A stretch of 64,000 nucleotides of DNA from Vallitalea longa (lineage in GTDB: Bacteria; Bacillota; Clostridia; Lachnospirales; Vallitaleaceae), in NCBI RefSeq assembly GCF_027923465.1, contig NZ_BRLB01000007.1, positions 62,001-126,000 of the forward strand, written 5' to 3'. Shown here piece by piece: positions 46,587 to 56,911 of this stretch (positions are counted from its first letter, which is position 1; the number at the start of each line of letters is the position of its first letter). The notes beneath the pieces were generated by a model. That model was not told the DNA's origin and ran no database searches. It was given only the letters and a program-made list of their open reading frames with translations. A program made the position numbers and the translations under genes.

Positions 46587-48569
46587 CTAACTAATTAGAG
46601 TTTCCGTTTCTCTTTTCATATGTATCTTCTCCATTATATATTCTGCCAATGTCTCGATTCTGGTATATTCAAAAATCTCTGCAATGGCAATGCAATCTCC
46701 GTATTGTATGTTGATAGCCATATGCAATTTAGATAATTGAAGTGAATCTAGTCCCATAGATATGAATGAAGCACTATAATCAATCTGAGTATCTACAATA
46801 TCTTCTAGAGTATCTACGATGAAATTCTCAATAGAAGATACATCACATTCCATAATATTGTTAGCCCTTTTTATTTCCCTAGTTAACTCAGCTATTTGAG
46901 AATCATACTCACCTTTTATATAGTTTTTCAATAATTTATAACGTTGTATTTTTCCACTTACTGTAGTTGGGATATGGTCTACTAGTACAAAATCAGTAAT
47001 ATATATTCCTAGATCGTTGTTTATGTGAGATAGAACACTTTTTATTTTAATGACTAGGGTTTCAATAGGGGTTTTTCCTTCTATGAAACAGATAACTTCA
47101 TCATTGATGTCGTCCACGTTTTTACGATATCCATGCACAACTATCCTTTCCTCATCAAAAATATTCAATTTCTCAATATATTTCTCAATGTCATTATCAT
47201 AATAATTAAGGCTATTATATATGAACATCTCTTTATAGCGAGCTGTAATATATAGATTTCCCTCATACATAAAACCTATATCACCTGTATTAAACCACTC
47301 TTCAACAAAATTATCGTCCCGTCCACGATTATAATATTCATTTAATACACATTTCCCTGCTATGAAAACCAAGCCTATGCAACCATCTTCCAATGTATTG
47401 CCAGCTAGATCAAGTATCTTCAACTGGAAAAAAGGTAGAGGCTTACCAACGCTTATTATCTCAGAAGCCAATAGATCGTCATCTGAGACAATCTCCAATG
47501 GGTGACCGATACTTAAACTTTCTTTGTTGACAGTGATTTTTCTAGTACAACTATCATCGGTAGTAAGAGTAACAACAAAAGTACCTTCTGTTAAACCATA
47601 AGCTGGATTCAATGCTATTCTTTGAAATTTACTGTCTTTCAAGTATTCAGTGAACTGATTACATAAGTTCATTGAGATGGGTTCCGCTGCTAACATAATT
47701 GTATTAATTGAAGATAGGTCCCAATAATCTTCAGCTCCTCTTTCCTGTAATAACTTACAAATGAACTTAAGATAATAATTGGTTGATGATAAAACAGTCC
47801 CTTTAACTCTATTACAGTATTCTAGATAGAATAAAGGGTTCTTTATCACATATTGTGTATCGATAACATGGGCATCACAACCGAAATTGATTGGTAAGAG
47901 TATATTGAAAAACAAACCATAATTATGGTATAAAGGAACCCAAGTTACAAATACATCTTTTTCACACAGATGTCTAGCTATATTAAAACCTTCAGCGATT
48001 AGTATTACACCTGCATTAGTTATTCCTACTCCTTTTACATCACTGGTTGAACCAGAAGAGAATTGAATATATGCCGTATCCATATCATTCTCTTCACAGC
48101 ATACTACCGAATCATCAATTTCTGATTCTGTATGTATCAACACTTCATTCAGTTTTTCTGACATTCCTTCATCCCAACATATACAAGCTTTCAATTTAAG
48201 GTCTGATTTATCTATTTCTTGCAGCAGGGTCTCATTATCCGTAACAATAGCTGCATGATAGCAAACTTCTAGTACACCCCTAAGATTATCTAGATTATCA
48301 CTACTGACGCTTAATGGGGCAGCCTTGAAATTTCCTAATATACATGCCCAGAACGTAATATAAAACCACTCGGAGTTGTCCGTAGATAAAATAACTTCAT
48401 CGTTGGGTCTGATACCTCTTTCATATAGATAATTTTTCATCCATAGGCTCTGTTTAAATAAATCATGATAGGAAGTAAATTTAACATCCTCATCATCTGA
48501 ATGAATAAAGTATACTCCTTTTTGTTTTTCATCTTTTAGAGCATAGAGTAACTTTTTTATTGTTTTCAT
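46587..48569 (-). CDS. FAAL-like acyl-AMP ligase with C-terminal ACP (loading protein)
   Basis: 660 aa. The ANL adenylation domain (1-560) has YIQFSSGSTSDVKGVGITN, VPLYHNYGL, NPAYGLTEGT, EWFNTGDIGFMYEGNLYITAR and the C-terminal lysine in TTVSGKIQRYKLLK. The pattern (FSSGSTS, YGLTEG, no full amino-acid code) resembles fatty-acyl-AMP ligases that pass acyl-AMP to a carrier rather than CoA. The ACP domain (about 580-655) has SMGLDSLQLSKLH and EIFEYTRIETLAEYI. It should activate a carboxylic acid starter and hold it for KS1 of the following PKS, which begins 11 bases downstream. Chain length and structure of the starter are unknown. Confidence 0.88.
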   Translation of the reverse strand: MKTIKKLLYALKDEKQKGVYFIHSDDEDVKFTSYHDLFKQSLWMKNYLYERGIRPNDEVILSTDNSEWFYITFWACILGNFKAAPLSVSSDNLDNLRGVLEVCYHAAIVTDNETLLQEIDKSDLKLKACICWDEGMSEKLNEVLIHTESEIDDSVVCCEENDMDTAYIQFSSGSTSDVKGVGITNAGVILIAEGFNIARHLCEKDVFVTWVPLYHNYGLFFNILLPINFGCDAHVIDTQYVIKNPLFYLEYCNRVKGTVLSSTNYYLKFICKLLQERGAEDYWDLSSINTIMLAAEPISMNLCNQFTEYLKDSKFQRIALNPAYGLTEGTFVVTLTTDDSCTRKITVNKESLSIGHPLEIVSDDDLLASEIISVGKPLPFFQLKILDLAGNTLEDGCIGLVFIAGKCVLNEYYNRGRDDNFVEEWFNTGDIGFMYEGNLYITARYKEMFIYNSLNYYDNDIEKYIEKLNIFDEERIVVHGYRKNVDDINDEVICFIEGKTPIETLVIKIKSVLSHINNDLGIYITDFVLVDHIPTTVSGKIQRYKLLKNYIKGEYDSQIAELTREIKRANNIMECDVSSIENFIVDTLEDIVDTQIDYSASFISMGLDSLQLSKLHMAINIQYGDCIAIAEIFEYTRIETLAEYIMEKIHMKRETETLIS

Positions 48570-48606
48570 AATATTCCTCCTTTTTTCATTTTCCTATGAA
48601 TGCTGC

Positions 48607-49302
48607 TTATCCAACTTCCAGTTTGCTTTCTATGATGTTAATGGTCTCTTGCATATTCTCGAGGTGAAAAAAATGTCCTCCATTAACTTTACATATAGTG
48701 CACATCCCGCTCGTCGTCTTTTGCCATTTAAGCAGATCTGAATTTTTGATAGAACTGTCTTGTGTACCACTTAGTATGGTAATATCACTCTCAATCAATT
48801 TGTTTTGTTTGCTTTTATAGTTTTCAATAATATCAAAATCACTTCTTAATATTTTAAGATACTTGTCTTGAAATTCAGCCGAATTCATTATTTTTTTACT
48901 TGTACCACCCATTTCCCCAATTTTTTCTATGAACTCTTGGTCTGTCATGTCTTTGCACATAAGTTTTTCTTTCTTGGTTAATGGAGACCATCTACCTGAA
49001 AAGAATATATGTACTGGTGGTTTCATACCTTTTTCAATTAATCTGAAGTATATATCATAAACTAACCAACACCCTAGACTATGTCCGAATAGTGCATAAT
49101 CTTCATCAGACTTGTTATTCATGATATCTTCTATCAAATCATCTACGGCTTCATCAAAACATCCATATAATTGTTGCTCGGACTTAGCACCTCTTCCTGC
49201 CAATTCTAGAGGAACTATCTTAATATTATCTCTTATATGTGATTTCCATTGATAAAAATTGAGCGCTGAACTTCCAGCATGTGGAACACAGTATAGTATC
49301 AT
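48607..49302 (-). CDS. Type II thioesterase
   Basis: 231 aa from the ATG at 49300-49302, with AAAGGA upstream; the ATG seven codons earlier lacks a site. Alpha/beta hydrolase: CVPHAGSSALNFYQW, ALFGHSLGCWLVYD (nucleophile Ser), FFSGRWSP, LSGTQDSS (Asp) and GGHFHLEN (His). Editing thioesterases of this kind clear wrongly primed or stalled carrier domains in PKS/NRPS systems. As no TE domain is fused to the PKS, a role in release is possible but less usual. Confidence 0.93.
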   Translation of the reverse strand: MILYCVPHAGSSALNFYQWKSHIRDNIKIVPLELAGRGAKSEQQLYGCFDEAVDDLIEDIMNNKSDEDYALFGHSLGCWLVYDIYFRLIEKGMKPPVHIFFSGRWSPLTKKEKLMCKDMTDQEFIEKIGEMGGTSKKIMNSAEFQDKYLKILRSDFDIIENYKSKQNKLIESDITILSGTQDSSIKNSDLLKWQKTTSGMCTICKVNGGHFFHLENMQETINIIESKLEVG

Positions 49303-49385
49303 GTTTTTCAATCCTTTCCACATAAAATACTAATAATCATTTATTAATTCATTATATATACATATACTTTATCCTAAGATTTAGA

Positions 49386-50636
49386 TTAAGCATAATATTC
49401 TTCTAACAGGTAATAATTGCTTGTTTCATCCAGCAATTGTTTTATCCAATTCTTTTGTTCTTTCTCTGGAACTTTTTTTGTGTTCAATATATTTTCCAGA
49501 TATTGTAATGCCATCTCCATATCGGTTTTTAGTATCTTTCTATGACTGTCGGTGATATCTTTATGGAGTTTTTTGATATTGTTGTAATTATCAACTACAC
49601 CCTTTTGATACTCCTCACTGGATGTATTATTATTTCTAGTTGCTACTGCAATTCCTAAACACCTGCTCATGAACTCTGGAATATCCTTCTTATAATTTTC
49701 ATCAGCTAGGAAATTCTCATGAAAATATTTTCTGTCCATTTTCTTACCGAAACAGTAGGATGTTATCTCAGGCGCAATATTCTCAATAAGATTCGTAATT
49801 AAATTCTTGGGTCCCATCTCTAATGATACAGATACCCCATACTGCTTCATACATTCAACTATATCCTTCCATCTAACAGGATTAGTCAGATGTTTGGACA
49901 TAATCTGTGGAATGAGCTGTGGATCACTAAAAGGTCTACCCTGAATATTAGTAATTACAGGTATCCTAAAAGGAAAGTATTCGAATCCAAGGAGGTAATC
50001 ATAAAATTGTTTTTCTATACTTCCCATTAGAGGGCAATGCATAGGTGTACTTGTTATAAGAGGTGTAATCCTTGCATCACTATCAAGAAGTTTTTCTTGC
50101 ATTATTTCAATGCCTTCATTGGTTCCACTGATTAGTATCTGATTATTGGAACTCTCACATGAAATGAAAACTTCCTTATGTAATTTAGTATCATCAATCA
50201 ATTGTTCCACACTTTTATAATCAATCTCTTCAGCAATCAGCATAGTTCCCATATGTTGGTCATATATTTCCTTCAATAACTCTCCACGCTTCATTAATAT
50301 CTTGATACCATCTGAAAAACGGATAGCACCCGAAGTTATAAATGCAGAAATCTCCCCTACACTATGTCCCGCACAGAACTGTGGGGTCATTCCATATTCG
50401 TAGAAGTAGGCACGAGCAATGGCAACACAAGTTGTTGTTACAGCTAACTGCATATTTTCCATTTTGCTAAGAGCTGAAAGACTGCTCTTAAAACATAATT
50501 GGGCTACATCCATTCCCGATATATCACTGGCTTCTTCATAAGTCTGCCTGCATACTAAATAATTATTATAAAAAGATTCTCCCATACCCACATATTGGGC
50601 TCCTTGACCTGGAAATACTAAAGCTATTTTATCCAT
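49386..50636 (-). CDS. Free (trans-acting) acyltransferase for extender units
   Basis: 416 aa from the ATG at 50634-50636, chosen for AGGAGG 4 bases upstream and the normal MDKIALVFPGQGAQYVG start; the longer frame overlaps the fkbH end. GHSVGEISAF holds the active Ser. KRGELLKE keeps the Arg that binds a carboxylated extender. STPMHCPLM holds the catalytic His where malonyl ATs usually have GAFHS, and GPKNLITNLI lies near the end of the AT fold. A C-terminal extension of about 100 residues is helical. It should load the two AT-less modules; malonyl-CoA or hydroxymalonyl-ACP are the candidates, the latter favoured because FkbH-type genes are adjacent. Confidence 0.9.
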   Translation of the reverse strand: MDKIALVFPGQGAQYVGMGESFYNNYLVCRQTYEEASDISGMDVAQLCFKSSLSALSKMENMQLAVTTTCVAIARAYFYEYGMTPQFCAGHSVGEISAFITSGAIRFSDGIKILMKRGELLKEIYDQHMGTMLIAEEIDYKSVEQLIDDTKLHKEVFISCESSNNQILISGTNEGIEIMQEKLLDSDARITPLITSTPMHCPLMGSIEKQFYDYLLGFEYFPFRIPVITNIQGRPFSDPQLIPQIMSKHLTNPVRWKDIVECMKQYGVSVSLEMGPKNLITNLIENIAPEITSYCFGKKMDRKYFHENFLADENYKKDIPEFMSRCLGIAVATRNNNTSSEEYQKGVVDNYNNIKKLHKDITDSHRKILKTDMEMALQYLENILNTKKVPEKEQKNWIKQLLDETSNYYLLEEYYA

Positions 50637-51705
50637 ATATCCTCCTACTCCCATCCTCTTCATATTCATGAAGTTCTGAAACCAATGTGACATATTCAGG
50701 TATCTTTTGTATTCTAGTTAAGTCATTCTTCATAAGAATATAGTCATCTCTTTTCTCAAACACTTTGAATCCTGCCAAATTGTATGTCAACTGCATCATT
50801 TTATTCTTATTTGTTGGAATAAATTTAGCATACAATTCTTTATCTGCTGTCTGAGCCATATCCATAATGTAATTAAGTAAAATAGTTCCTATGCCTCTCG
50901 ACATGACTCTACATGACATGATAAATAGTTCCAATACCCATTGTTCATTACTTGTATCAATTAAAATGATACCAATTTTTCCATAAGTTCCGTATTTATC
51001 GTCAAGTCCAATGATCAATAATTTATGAATATCAGAATCCTGCATAAGTTTCAATTCCTCATAAGAATAGGTATAACCTGTTGTATTTAGCTGATTGGTT
51101 CTTTCTGTAAGTTCAACTACACGGTCCAAATCTTCATCTCTTGCATTCCTTATACTGATGTTCATATTCAAAGATGCCAAGAAATCTTCTTGTGGTCCTT
51201 GATAAGTCTCTTCAACTTTTTTTCTATGATAATCGGCTATGTACATCTCTCTTCTTCTCATTGAATCTTTTGTGATGAAATCGGGAATGAATAATTCATT
51301 ATCCAAGATATCTCCTATTTCATCTGCTGAAAAACATGAAACCTCTGGTATAGAGTTCTTGACTTCATCTCTTTCAAAATTTTGATCATCAATAAAAGCT
51401 ATTGTATTCGCACCTATATTCAAACAGCTGATAATTTCTTTTACGGCTTGAGACTTGCTGCTCCAACTGATTTGAGGGTATAAGAAATATTCTTTTATAC
51501 CGAATTCCTCCAACTTGGTCATAGCATCTTCATAATTGTTCTTACTTGATATGGATTGAAGAATACCTCTATGGTCAAGCTGTTCTATTATGTTCAGGAT
51601 ATTGTCTTTTAATGTTACTTCACCATCTTCAATAAGAACCCCATCCCATAAAGTATTATCTAGATCCCATACTACACACTTTATTTTTTTATTTTTATCT
51701 GACAT
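50629..51705 (-). CDS. fkbH: FkbH-like glyceryl-ACP forming protein
   Basis: Takes a glyceryl unit from 1,3-bisphosphoglycerate, dephosphorylates it and places it on a free ACP, the first step to hydroxy- or methoxymalonyl-ACP. 358 aa from the ATG at 51703-51705; a TTG 15 codons earlier lies inside the ACP gene. The N-terminal HAD domain is VVWDLDNTLWDGVLIEDGEV, with SISSKNNYEDA and FIDDQNFERDEV. The C-terminal GNAT-like domain has RTNQLNTTGYTYS and FIMSCRVMSRGIGTILL. All are FkbH hallmarks. The adjacent ACP (51731) and two dehydrogenases fit the pathway. Confidence 0.95.
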   Translation of the reverse strand: MSDKNKKIKCVVWDLDNTLWDGVLIEDGEVTLKDNILNIIEQLDHRGILQSISSKNNYEDAMTKLEEFGIKEYFLYPQISWSSKSQAVKEIISCLNIGANTIAFIDDQNFERDEVKNSIPEVSCFSADEIGDILDNELFIPDFITKDSMRRREMYIADYHRKKVEETYQGPQEDFLASLNMNISIRNARDEDLDRVVELTERTNQLNTTGYTYSYEELKLMQDSDIHKLLIIGLDDKYGTYGKIGIILIDTSNEQWVLELFIMSCRVMSRGIGTILLNYIMDMAQTADKELYAKFIPTNKNKMMQLTYNLAGFKVFEKRDDYILMKNDLTRIQKIPEYVTLVSELHEYEEDGSRRIYG

Positions 51706-51730
51706 GTAACCATAACTCCCTTCTATTAAG

Positions 51731-51982
51731 TTACTTAGTCTTATTTTCAATAATATTGATAATCTTATTTAATGTATTGAAGTTATCCATATTCAATTCT
51801 GCCACATCAATAGTCACGTCAAATTCTGTTTCCATAAATGTTATGAGCTGCATAGCAAACAATGAATTAACAAAACCTAAACTAAAGAAATCATCATCAT
51901 CACCTAATGACTCAACATTTTTCTTACCAAAAAATTTACTTAAAAATGATTTTAATTTATTACTGATTTCCTCTCTATTCAT
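51731..51982 (-). CDS. Free ACP for the hydroxymalonyl unit (FkbJ-like)
   Basis: 83 aa. Carrier fold with the phosphopantetheine Ser40 in LGFVNSLFAMQLITFMETEF. The position between the FkbH-like and dehydrogenase genes is the classic place for the ACP that carries glyceryl, then semialdehyde, then hydroxymalonyl groups. The ribosome site AAGGAG lies upstream. It shares the MNREEI start and overall length with the second free ACP at 37490, suggesting an old duplication. Confidence 0.92.
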   Translation of the reverse strand: MNREEISNKLKSFLSKFFGKKNVESLGDDDDFFSLGFVNSLFAMQLITFMETEFDVTIDVAELNMDNFNTLNKIINIIENKTK

Positions 51983-51997
51983 CCTTCATTCTCCTTT

Positions 51998-52843
51998 TTA
52001 ATAATTGTATACATAGAATCCTTTTCCACTTTTTCTACCAAGTAATCCAGCATTTACCATCTTTTTCAATAATGGGCATGGTCTATATTTACTGTCGCAA
52101 TAGCTTTCATATAGAACCTCTACAGAAAATAAAATGGTATCAAGACCAATCAGATCAGCAGTTTCTAATGGTCCCATCTTATGTCCAAAACATTGTTTGA
52201 ATATCTTGTCAATATCTTTTGCTTCTGCTACTCCTTCATGTACCAAATAGATAGCTTCATTAACTGTCAGCATCAATACACGATTGGATACGAATCCAGG
52301 AAGATCATTGACTACAACGCCTTCTTTTTCAATTGACTTCAATAGATTCAATGTGGTATCTATTGTTCCTTCCGATGTATGATATCCTTTTATTACTTCT
52401 ACTGTTGATTTGATATGTGCTGGATTCATATAATGGGAACCTATCACATTTTCTGGTTTATTCATGAGAGCACCAACTTGAGTTATGGAAAAGCAGGAGG
52501 TATTGACTGCATATAGTGTACTTTCATTACATATCTTATTTAATTGTGTATATATATCCTTTTTTATCTCCCAGTTCTCAGTGACATTCTCAATTATATA
52601 CTCGCACTTATTAACATTCTCCAACTGAGTAGTGAATGTTATACGTCCGAGAATATTTTCTATTGTATCTTCACATTTCTTTCCATACATACCTTGAAAA
52701 CGGAAATCAGTTTTTATTTGTTTCTTAGCATCTTCCAGTATATTTTCTTCTTTATCCACCAATACGATATTATGACCATATTGAGCATAAGCTAATGCTA
52801 CACCTCTGCCCATTACTCCTGCTCCTATTACTCCAATGTTCAT
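51998..52843 (-). CDS. 3-hydroxyacyl-CoA dehydrogenase-like enzyme (FkbK-like)
   Basis: 281 aa. NAD site NIGVIGAGVMGRGVALAYAQYGHNIVLVDK. GSHYMNPAHI and VNDLPGFVSNRVLMLTVNEAI carry catalytic residues. FGHKMGPLETADLIGLDT and SGKGFYVYNY end the fold. In the methoxymalonyl pathway the FkbK enzyme oxidises glyceryl-ACP at C3 to the semialdehyde. Neighbouring ACP and FkbH support this over a role in beta-oxidation. Its start overlaps the stop of the first carbamoyltransferase gene (ATGA). Confidence 0.92.
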   Translation of the reverse strand: MNIGVIGAGVMGRGVALAYAQYGHNIVLVDKEENILEDAKKQIKTDFRFQGMYGKKCEDTIENILGRITFTTQLENVNKCEYIIENVTENWEIKKDIYTQLNKICNESTLYAVNTSCFSITQVGALMNKPENVIGSHYMNPAHIKSTVEVIKGYHTSEGTIDTTLNLLKSIEKEGVVVNDLPGFVSNRVLMLTVNEAIYLVHEGVAEAKDIDKIFKQCFGHKMGPLETADLIGLDTILFSVEVLYESYCDSKYRPCPLLKKMVNAGLLGRKSGKGFYVYNY

Positions 52844-54837
52844 AGTCCTAACTCCTCCTCCAATTCTTTATAATAATTATTATCTTTAAAAGCTTTTTTC
52901 AAATCAGCTTTCATAAAAGGTGATAAGGTATTAAAAAACATCTGGGATTTGATTTCTAACCTCTTACACTCTCTTTTATCTTGTAATAACTGAATATCGT
53001 TAACTTTAGTATGAATATAATAAAATATAGCTCTTAAAGAAATATCATATGGGTTATAATCCTTGACAAACTTTCTATATTCTTCTTTGTTTTTCCACAT
53101 ATACAAAGTTACATCCCTTTTTAAAGGAGTTTTAATACCATAGTTTTCATGATTCATCAATTCAATCCGTTTCCCATCAATATACATAACATATATTTTC
53201 TTACGTAGAGCGAAATTGATAGCTTGTTCGATATTATTGATGATAGGTTCACCTTTATCATTTAACGAAGTATTACATATGATAGGTACTTTTGTTATTT
53301 CATAAAAGTTTTTCAGTACTTGATATATTTTTTTCTGTCTAGTACTTTCATCAATACTTTGAAGTCTCGCAGTTCCATTCTCATGTACAATAGCAACTAT
53401 TTCATCTATCTTCTCTTGTCTAATCTTAGATGCATGTAACATGAAAGGCGATTCATACTGATCTTCAAACCAATCTTTAATGTTATCCTTAAGGATAATT
53501 GGAGCAACTGGTCTCCACCACTGTCTTTTCTTAATATGATTAAGCTCGTCTTTTGTTTTCATCTTTCTAGGATCACCTAATAAACTCCTTGATCCTAATG
53601 CCCTAGGACCTATTTCTGCACCATTTTCAATCCATATGATAGGAAATTCCATTATATCCATAGCTGCTTGTTTTGGGTTGAAATCACTCATACTTTTTAT
53701 GTACTGACTATAATTGTCTATTTCAAAACTCTCGAAATCACTTCTATCTCCCCAATAAGCATCTTCCAATTGAAAATGGAAATCTCCACCTAATCTATCA
53801 TAAAATACATATAACCCAATTCCTAATGCCATACCACTATCACTCACACAAGGTGGCGCAACGAATCCTTTGAAATCGTATTTGTTCATCAAATAGGTAT
53901 TGCAAGGACAGTTCAATGCGAAACCTCCTGCAACAGCAAGATAGAATTCTTTTGTATCAATATCATATTTTTCTATAAACAATTCAATGTTATGTTCCAT
54001 TATACGTTTAGATAAATCTTCAATTATTTTCATTATCATACTGATTTTGTTCTCTCGTTCACTGAAGCGTTCGTCAAAATAATTGAATTTTGTACCTGCA
54101 TCTTCTTGTGTCAGATTATCCACAAACTCTAATAAATTATTAATCTTATCATATACCTCACCAGATACATTCACATTACTATGTAACAGTATATCTTCCA
54201 TTGTATAATAGGCGACACTTTTACTAGCGCTTGCAAGTGCCATCAAGCTACCTTCCCGCATAGTATAATAACTACTCATATAGTCCCACAAAATAGCAGG
54301 TGAACAAACGGATTCCAATTCAAATATATCATTCTTATAGTCTGAAAAGCATCCTATAAATGGAAAACGCTTGTAGGCTATTGTATCAGATACGATGTCA
54401 GAACCTCCATCTACAGAAAAAGCTAATATCTTCTCATTATGGAAGATTTCCGTATTCATAAAAACACAAGATGCCAAGTGGCACATTGAATGATATGAAA
54501 ATTCAGGATAACACTCAATAGACATATAAGTATCACGGTCACCTAATTCTGGCGTCCCAAATATTTCTACTATGTCTTTTAAGGTCAGATCATAAGTGGA
54601 TAATAATTCATCAACTACTTTATCAAATTGCTCTTTACTGAAAAAACAATATTGATGCTTCTTACTACCACTCAATCTCTCTAGTTCCCAATAGTGAATT
54701 AATTTTACTTCTCTATGTTTTACATGCCATAATGCAATACTTTGATCATGTCTATGAGCAATTTTATAGATATTACCAAGAGGATCAATTTCTACATATG
54801 CAGATAAATAATACCCATCTTTTAATTCTTTTATCAT
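52840..54837 (-). CDS. O-carbamoyltransferase, NodU/CmcH family (copy 1)
   Basis: 665 aa. Uses carbamoyl phosphate and ATP to place a carbamoyl group on a hydroxyl. The N-terminal ASKHA part has HSMCH (HxxxH metal site), FSVDGGSD, GGFALNCPCNTYLMNKY and PPCVSDSGMALGIGL. The C-terminal YrdC-like part has EIGPRALGSRSLLGDPR, KKRQWWRPVAPI, TSLNDKGEPI and FALRKKI. All conserved family residues that I know are present. It is the third of three tandem copies in transcription order. The substrate is presumably the polyketide polyol. Confidence 0.94.
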   Translation of the reverse strand: MIKELKDGYYLSAYVEIDPLGNIYKIAHRHDQSIALWHVKHREVKLIHYWELERLSGSKKHQYCFFSKEQFDKVVDELLSTYDLTLKDIVEIFGTPELGDRDTYMSIECYPEFSYHSMCHLASCVFMNTEIFHNEKILAFSVDGGSDIVSDTIAYKRFPFIGCFSDYKNDIFELESVCSPAILWDYMSSYYTMREGSLMALASASKSVAYYTMEDILLHSNVNVSGEVYDKINNLLEFVDNLTQEDAGTKFNYFDERFSERENKISMIMKIIEDLSKRIMEHNIELFIEKYDIDTKEFYLAVAGGFALNCPCNTYLMNKYDFKGFVAPPCVSDSGMALGIGLYVFYDRLGGDFHFQLEDAYWGDRSDFESFEIDNYSQYIKSMSDFNPKQAAMDIMEFPIIWIENGAEIGPRALGSRSLLGDPRKMKTKDELNHIKKRQWWRPVAPIILKDNIKDWFEDQYESPFMLHASKIRQEKIDEIVAIVHENGTARLQSIDESTRQKKIYQVLKNFYEITKVPIICNTSLNDKGEPIINNIEQAINFALRKKIYVMYIDGKRIELMNHENYGIKTPLKRDVTLYMWKNKEEYRKFVKDYNPYDISLRAIFYYIHTKVNDIQLLQDKRECKRLEIKSQMFFNTLSPFMKADLKKAFKDNNYYKELEEELGL

Positions 54838-54841
54838 TGGT

Positions 54842-56905
54842 TTAACCCTTCTCTCTTTGATTCATTTGCAGATCTTCTTCTACCTTAAGAAACTTAGTCT
54901 CCCTTTCTTTTGCAGTTGTGCACATACTATAGAGTACAAACATTAGACCTTTTCTAAGAGTTCCTACCGTATTAATGAACATCTTAGTTTCTACAGCACA
55001 TCTCATTGCATCACGTTTATCGTTTTGATTCATTATCCTATCTAACGGTAATCCCCATATCATTCTTGGCATAATAACTTTGTCACTGATATGGAATGGA
55101 TTGTACTTGTTATATAATTCTAGATATTCTTCTTCATTTTTCCATTTGCCTAATGTTAATTTCCTACGTAATGGTTGTTTTTGAGTATATCTACTATGAT
55201 TCTTAATCTCAATTCTATGTCCATTAACGTACATTATTCTGATTTTTTTCCTTAAAGCAAAATTAAAAGCTTCATCGATACGGTTAATGATAGGTTCACC
55301 CTTATCATTTAGAGACGTATTACATATCATTGGTACTCCTGTTATCTTATAAAATTCCTGCATTACCTGATATAATCTTATCTGCTTTGTATCTTTAGCG
55401 ATAGTTTGCAATCTTGCTGTACCATTAGAATGTGCAACGGCTATGACTTCGTCTATTTTTTCATCCTTTATTTTTAGAGTATGCAACATATATGGAGATT
55501 CATAAGCGTTCTCAAACCATTCATCCACACATTCCATTAATACTATTGGTGCGACAGGTCTCCACCATTGCCTTTTTTTAATGATATTGAGAGCATCTTT
55601 TGTTGCTTGTTTTCGTGGATCACCCAATAAACTTCTTCCACCTAAAGCACGAGGACCGATTTCTGTATGACCATCAAACCATACAATTGGTTCTTCCATT
55701 AGATCCTTTGCAGCTTGTCTAGGTTCAAACTCATTGATACTTTGTATATACTGTTCAAATTCATTATTGCTTTCAAGAAATGTTTCTAAACTATCTTTTT
55801 CACCATAATATGCTGATTCAAGCTTGAAATTGAATTTCCCTTGTGTTTTATTATAAAATGAATATAATCCAATTCCTAAAGCCATACCACAATCACTCAC
55901 GCATGGCGGAGCAATGAAACCTTTAAAATTAAATTTATTCATTAAGTAAGTATTACATGGACAATTTAAAGCAAATCCTCCTGACATAGCTAGATAAGTT
56001 TCTTCTGGAATCATACTATATTCTTTTATAGCATAATTAATATTTGTTTCCATGATTCTAAAAGACATATTCTGTACGATTTTCATAACCATACTTATCT
56101 TGTTTTCCTTCTCACTGAACCTGTCATCAAAATAATTGAACTTGGTTCCAGCGTCCTCTTGAGTATATGAATCAATCTCATTAATTAAATCAAGTAATCT
56201 GTTTTCAGGTAAGAATTCTTTATCCAGTATAGGGGCTGTATTTACGAGGATATCATCAACATCTATATACGCCCTGCTATCACTGGCTGAAGAAAGTGCC
56301 ATCAAACTTCCTTCTCGCATATAATAATATCCTGCGACGTAAGCCCAAAGCAATCCTGGTGAATATGCTGGATATACTGACATATCCGTACTCCCTGCTT
56401 TTGAATAAGATCCAACAAATGGATATTTATCTGTTTCAAAGATTTCATCCTCTTTTTTGTATGCATCAACAATGCAGTCAGAACCTCCATCTACATTAAA
56501 TCCAATGATATTCTCTTTCTTGAAAAGATCAGTATCTATAAATACACTAGATGACAAATGGGACATACAATGATAGGTATACTCTGGGTATCGGTACTTT
56601 GACAAATAGCTATCGTCACTAAGTAATTCTGGAACTCCCCAAATTTCTATAATATCTTCTAACGTCAAACCTTCCTTTTTCAACAAATCATTTATTATAT
56701 CTTTACACTGTTCTACATCATACAAAGCAAAGCAATTCTGCTTATATCCAGTTAATCGTTCAAACTCCCAATATCGTATAAGTTCTATTTCATAATCGGT
56801 TTTCTTCCATAAAGCAACACAATTATCATGTCGGCATGCTATAGTAAAGACATTTTTCGCTTTCGCAATTTCTAAATATGCAGATAAATAATATCCATCT
56901 CTCAT
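54842..56905 (-). CDS. O-carbamoyltransferase, NodU/CmcH family (copy 2)
   Basis: 687 aa. Same layout as the neighbours: HCMSH near residue 135, FNVDGGSD, GGFALNCPCNTYLMNKF, PPCVSDCGMALGIGL, EIGPRALGGRSLLGDPR, KKRQWWRPVAPI, TSLNDKGEPI. The long opening MRDGYYLSAYLEIAKAKNVFTIACRHD is common to all three copies. It is about 4 bases before copy 1 and 6 bases behind copy 3. The ATG follows AAAGGTG. It diverges from the others mainly at the C-terminus (about 620-687), which may reflect a different acceptor position. Confidence 0.94.
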   Translation of the reverse strand: MRDGYYLSAYLEIAKAKNVFTIACRHDNCVALWKKTDYEIELIRYWEFERLTGYKQNCFALYDVEQCKDIINDLLKKEGLTLEDIIEIWGVPELLSDDSYLSKYRYPEYTYHCMSHLSSSVFIDTDLFKKENIIGFNVDGGSDCIVDAYKKEDEIFETDKYPFVGSYSKAGSTDMSVYPAYSPGLLWAYVAGYYYMREGSLMALSSASDSRAYIDVDDILVNTAPILDKEFLPENRLLDLINEIDSYTQEDAGTKFNYFDDRFSEKENKISMVMKIVQNMSFRIMETNINYAIKEYSMIPEETYLAMSGGFALNCPCNTYLMNKFNFKGFIAPPCVSDCGMALGIGLYSFYNKTQGKFNFKLESAYYGEKDSLETFLESNNEFEQYIQSINEFEPRQAAKDLMEEPIVWFDGHTEIGPRALGGRSLLGDPRKQATKDALNIIKKRQWWRPVAPIVLMECVDEWFENAYESPYMLHTLKIKDEKIDEVIAVAHSNGTARLQTIAKDTKQIRLYQVMQEFYKITGVPMICNTSLNDKGEPIINRIDEAFNFALRKKIRIMYVNGHRIEIKNHSRYTQKQPLRRKLTLGKWKNEEEYLELYNKYNPFHISDKVIMPRMIWGLPLDRIMNQNDKRDAMRCAVETKMFINTVGTLRKGLMFVLYSMCTTAKERETKFLKVEEDLQMNQREKG

Positions 56906-56911
56906 TTGACT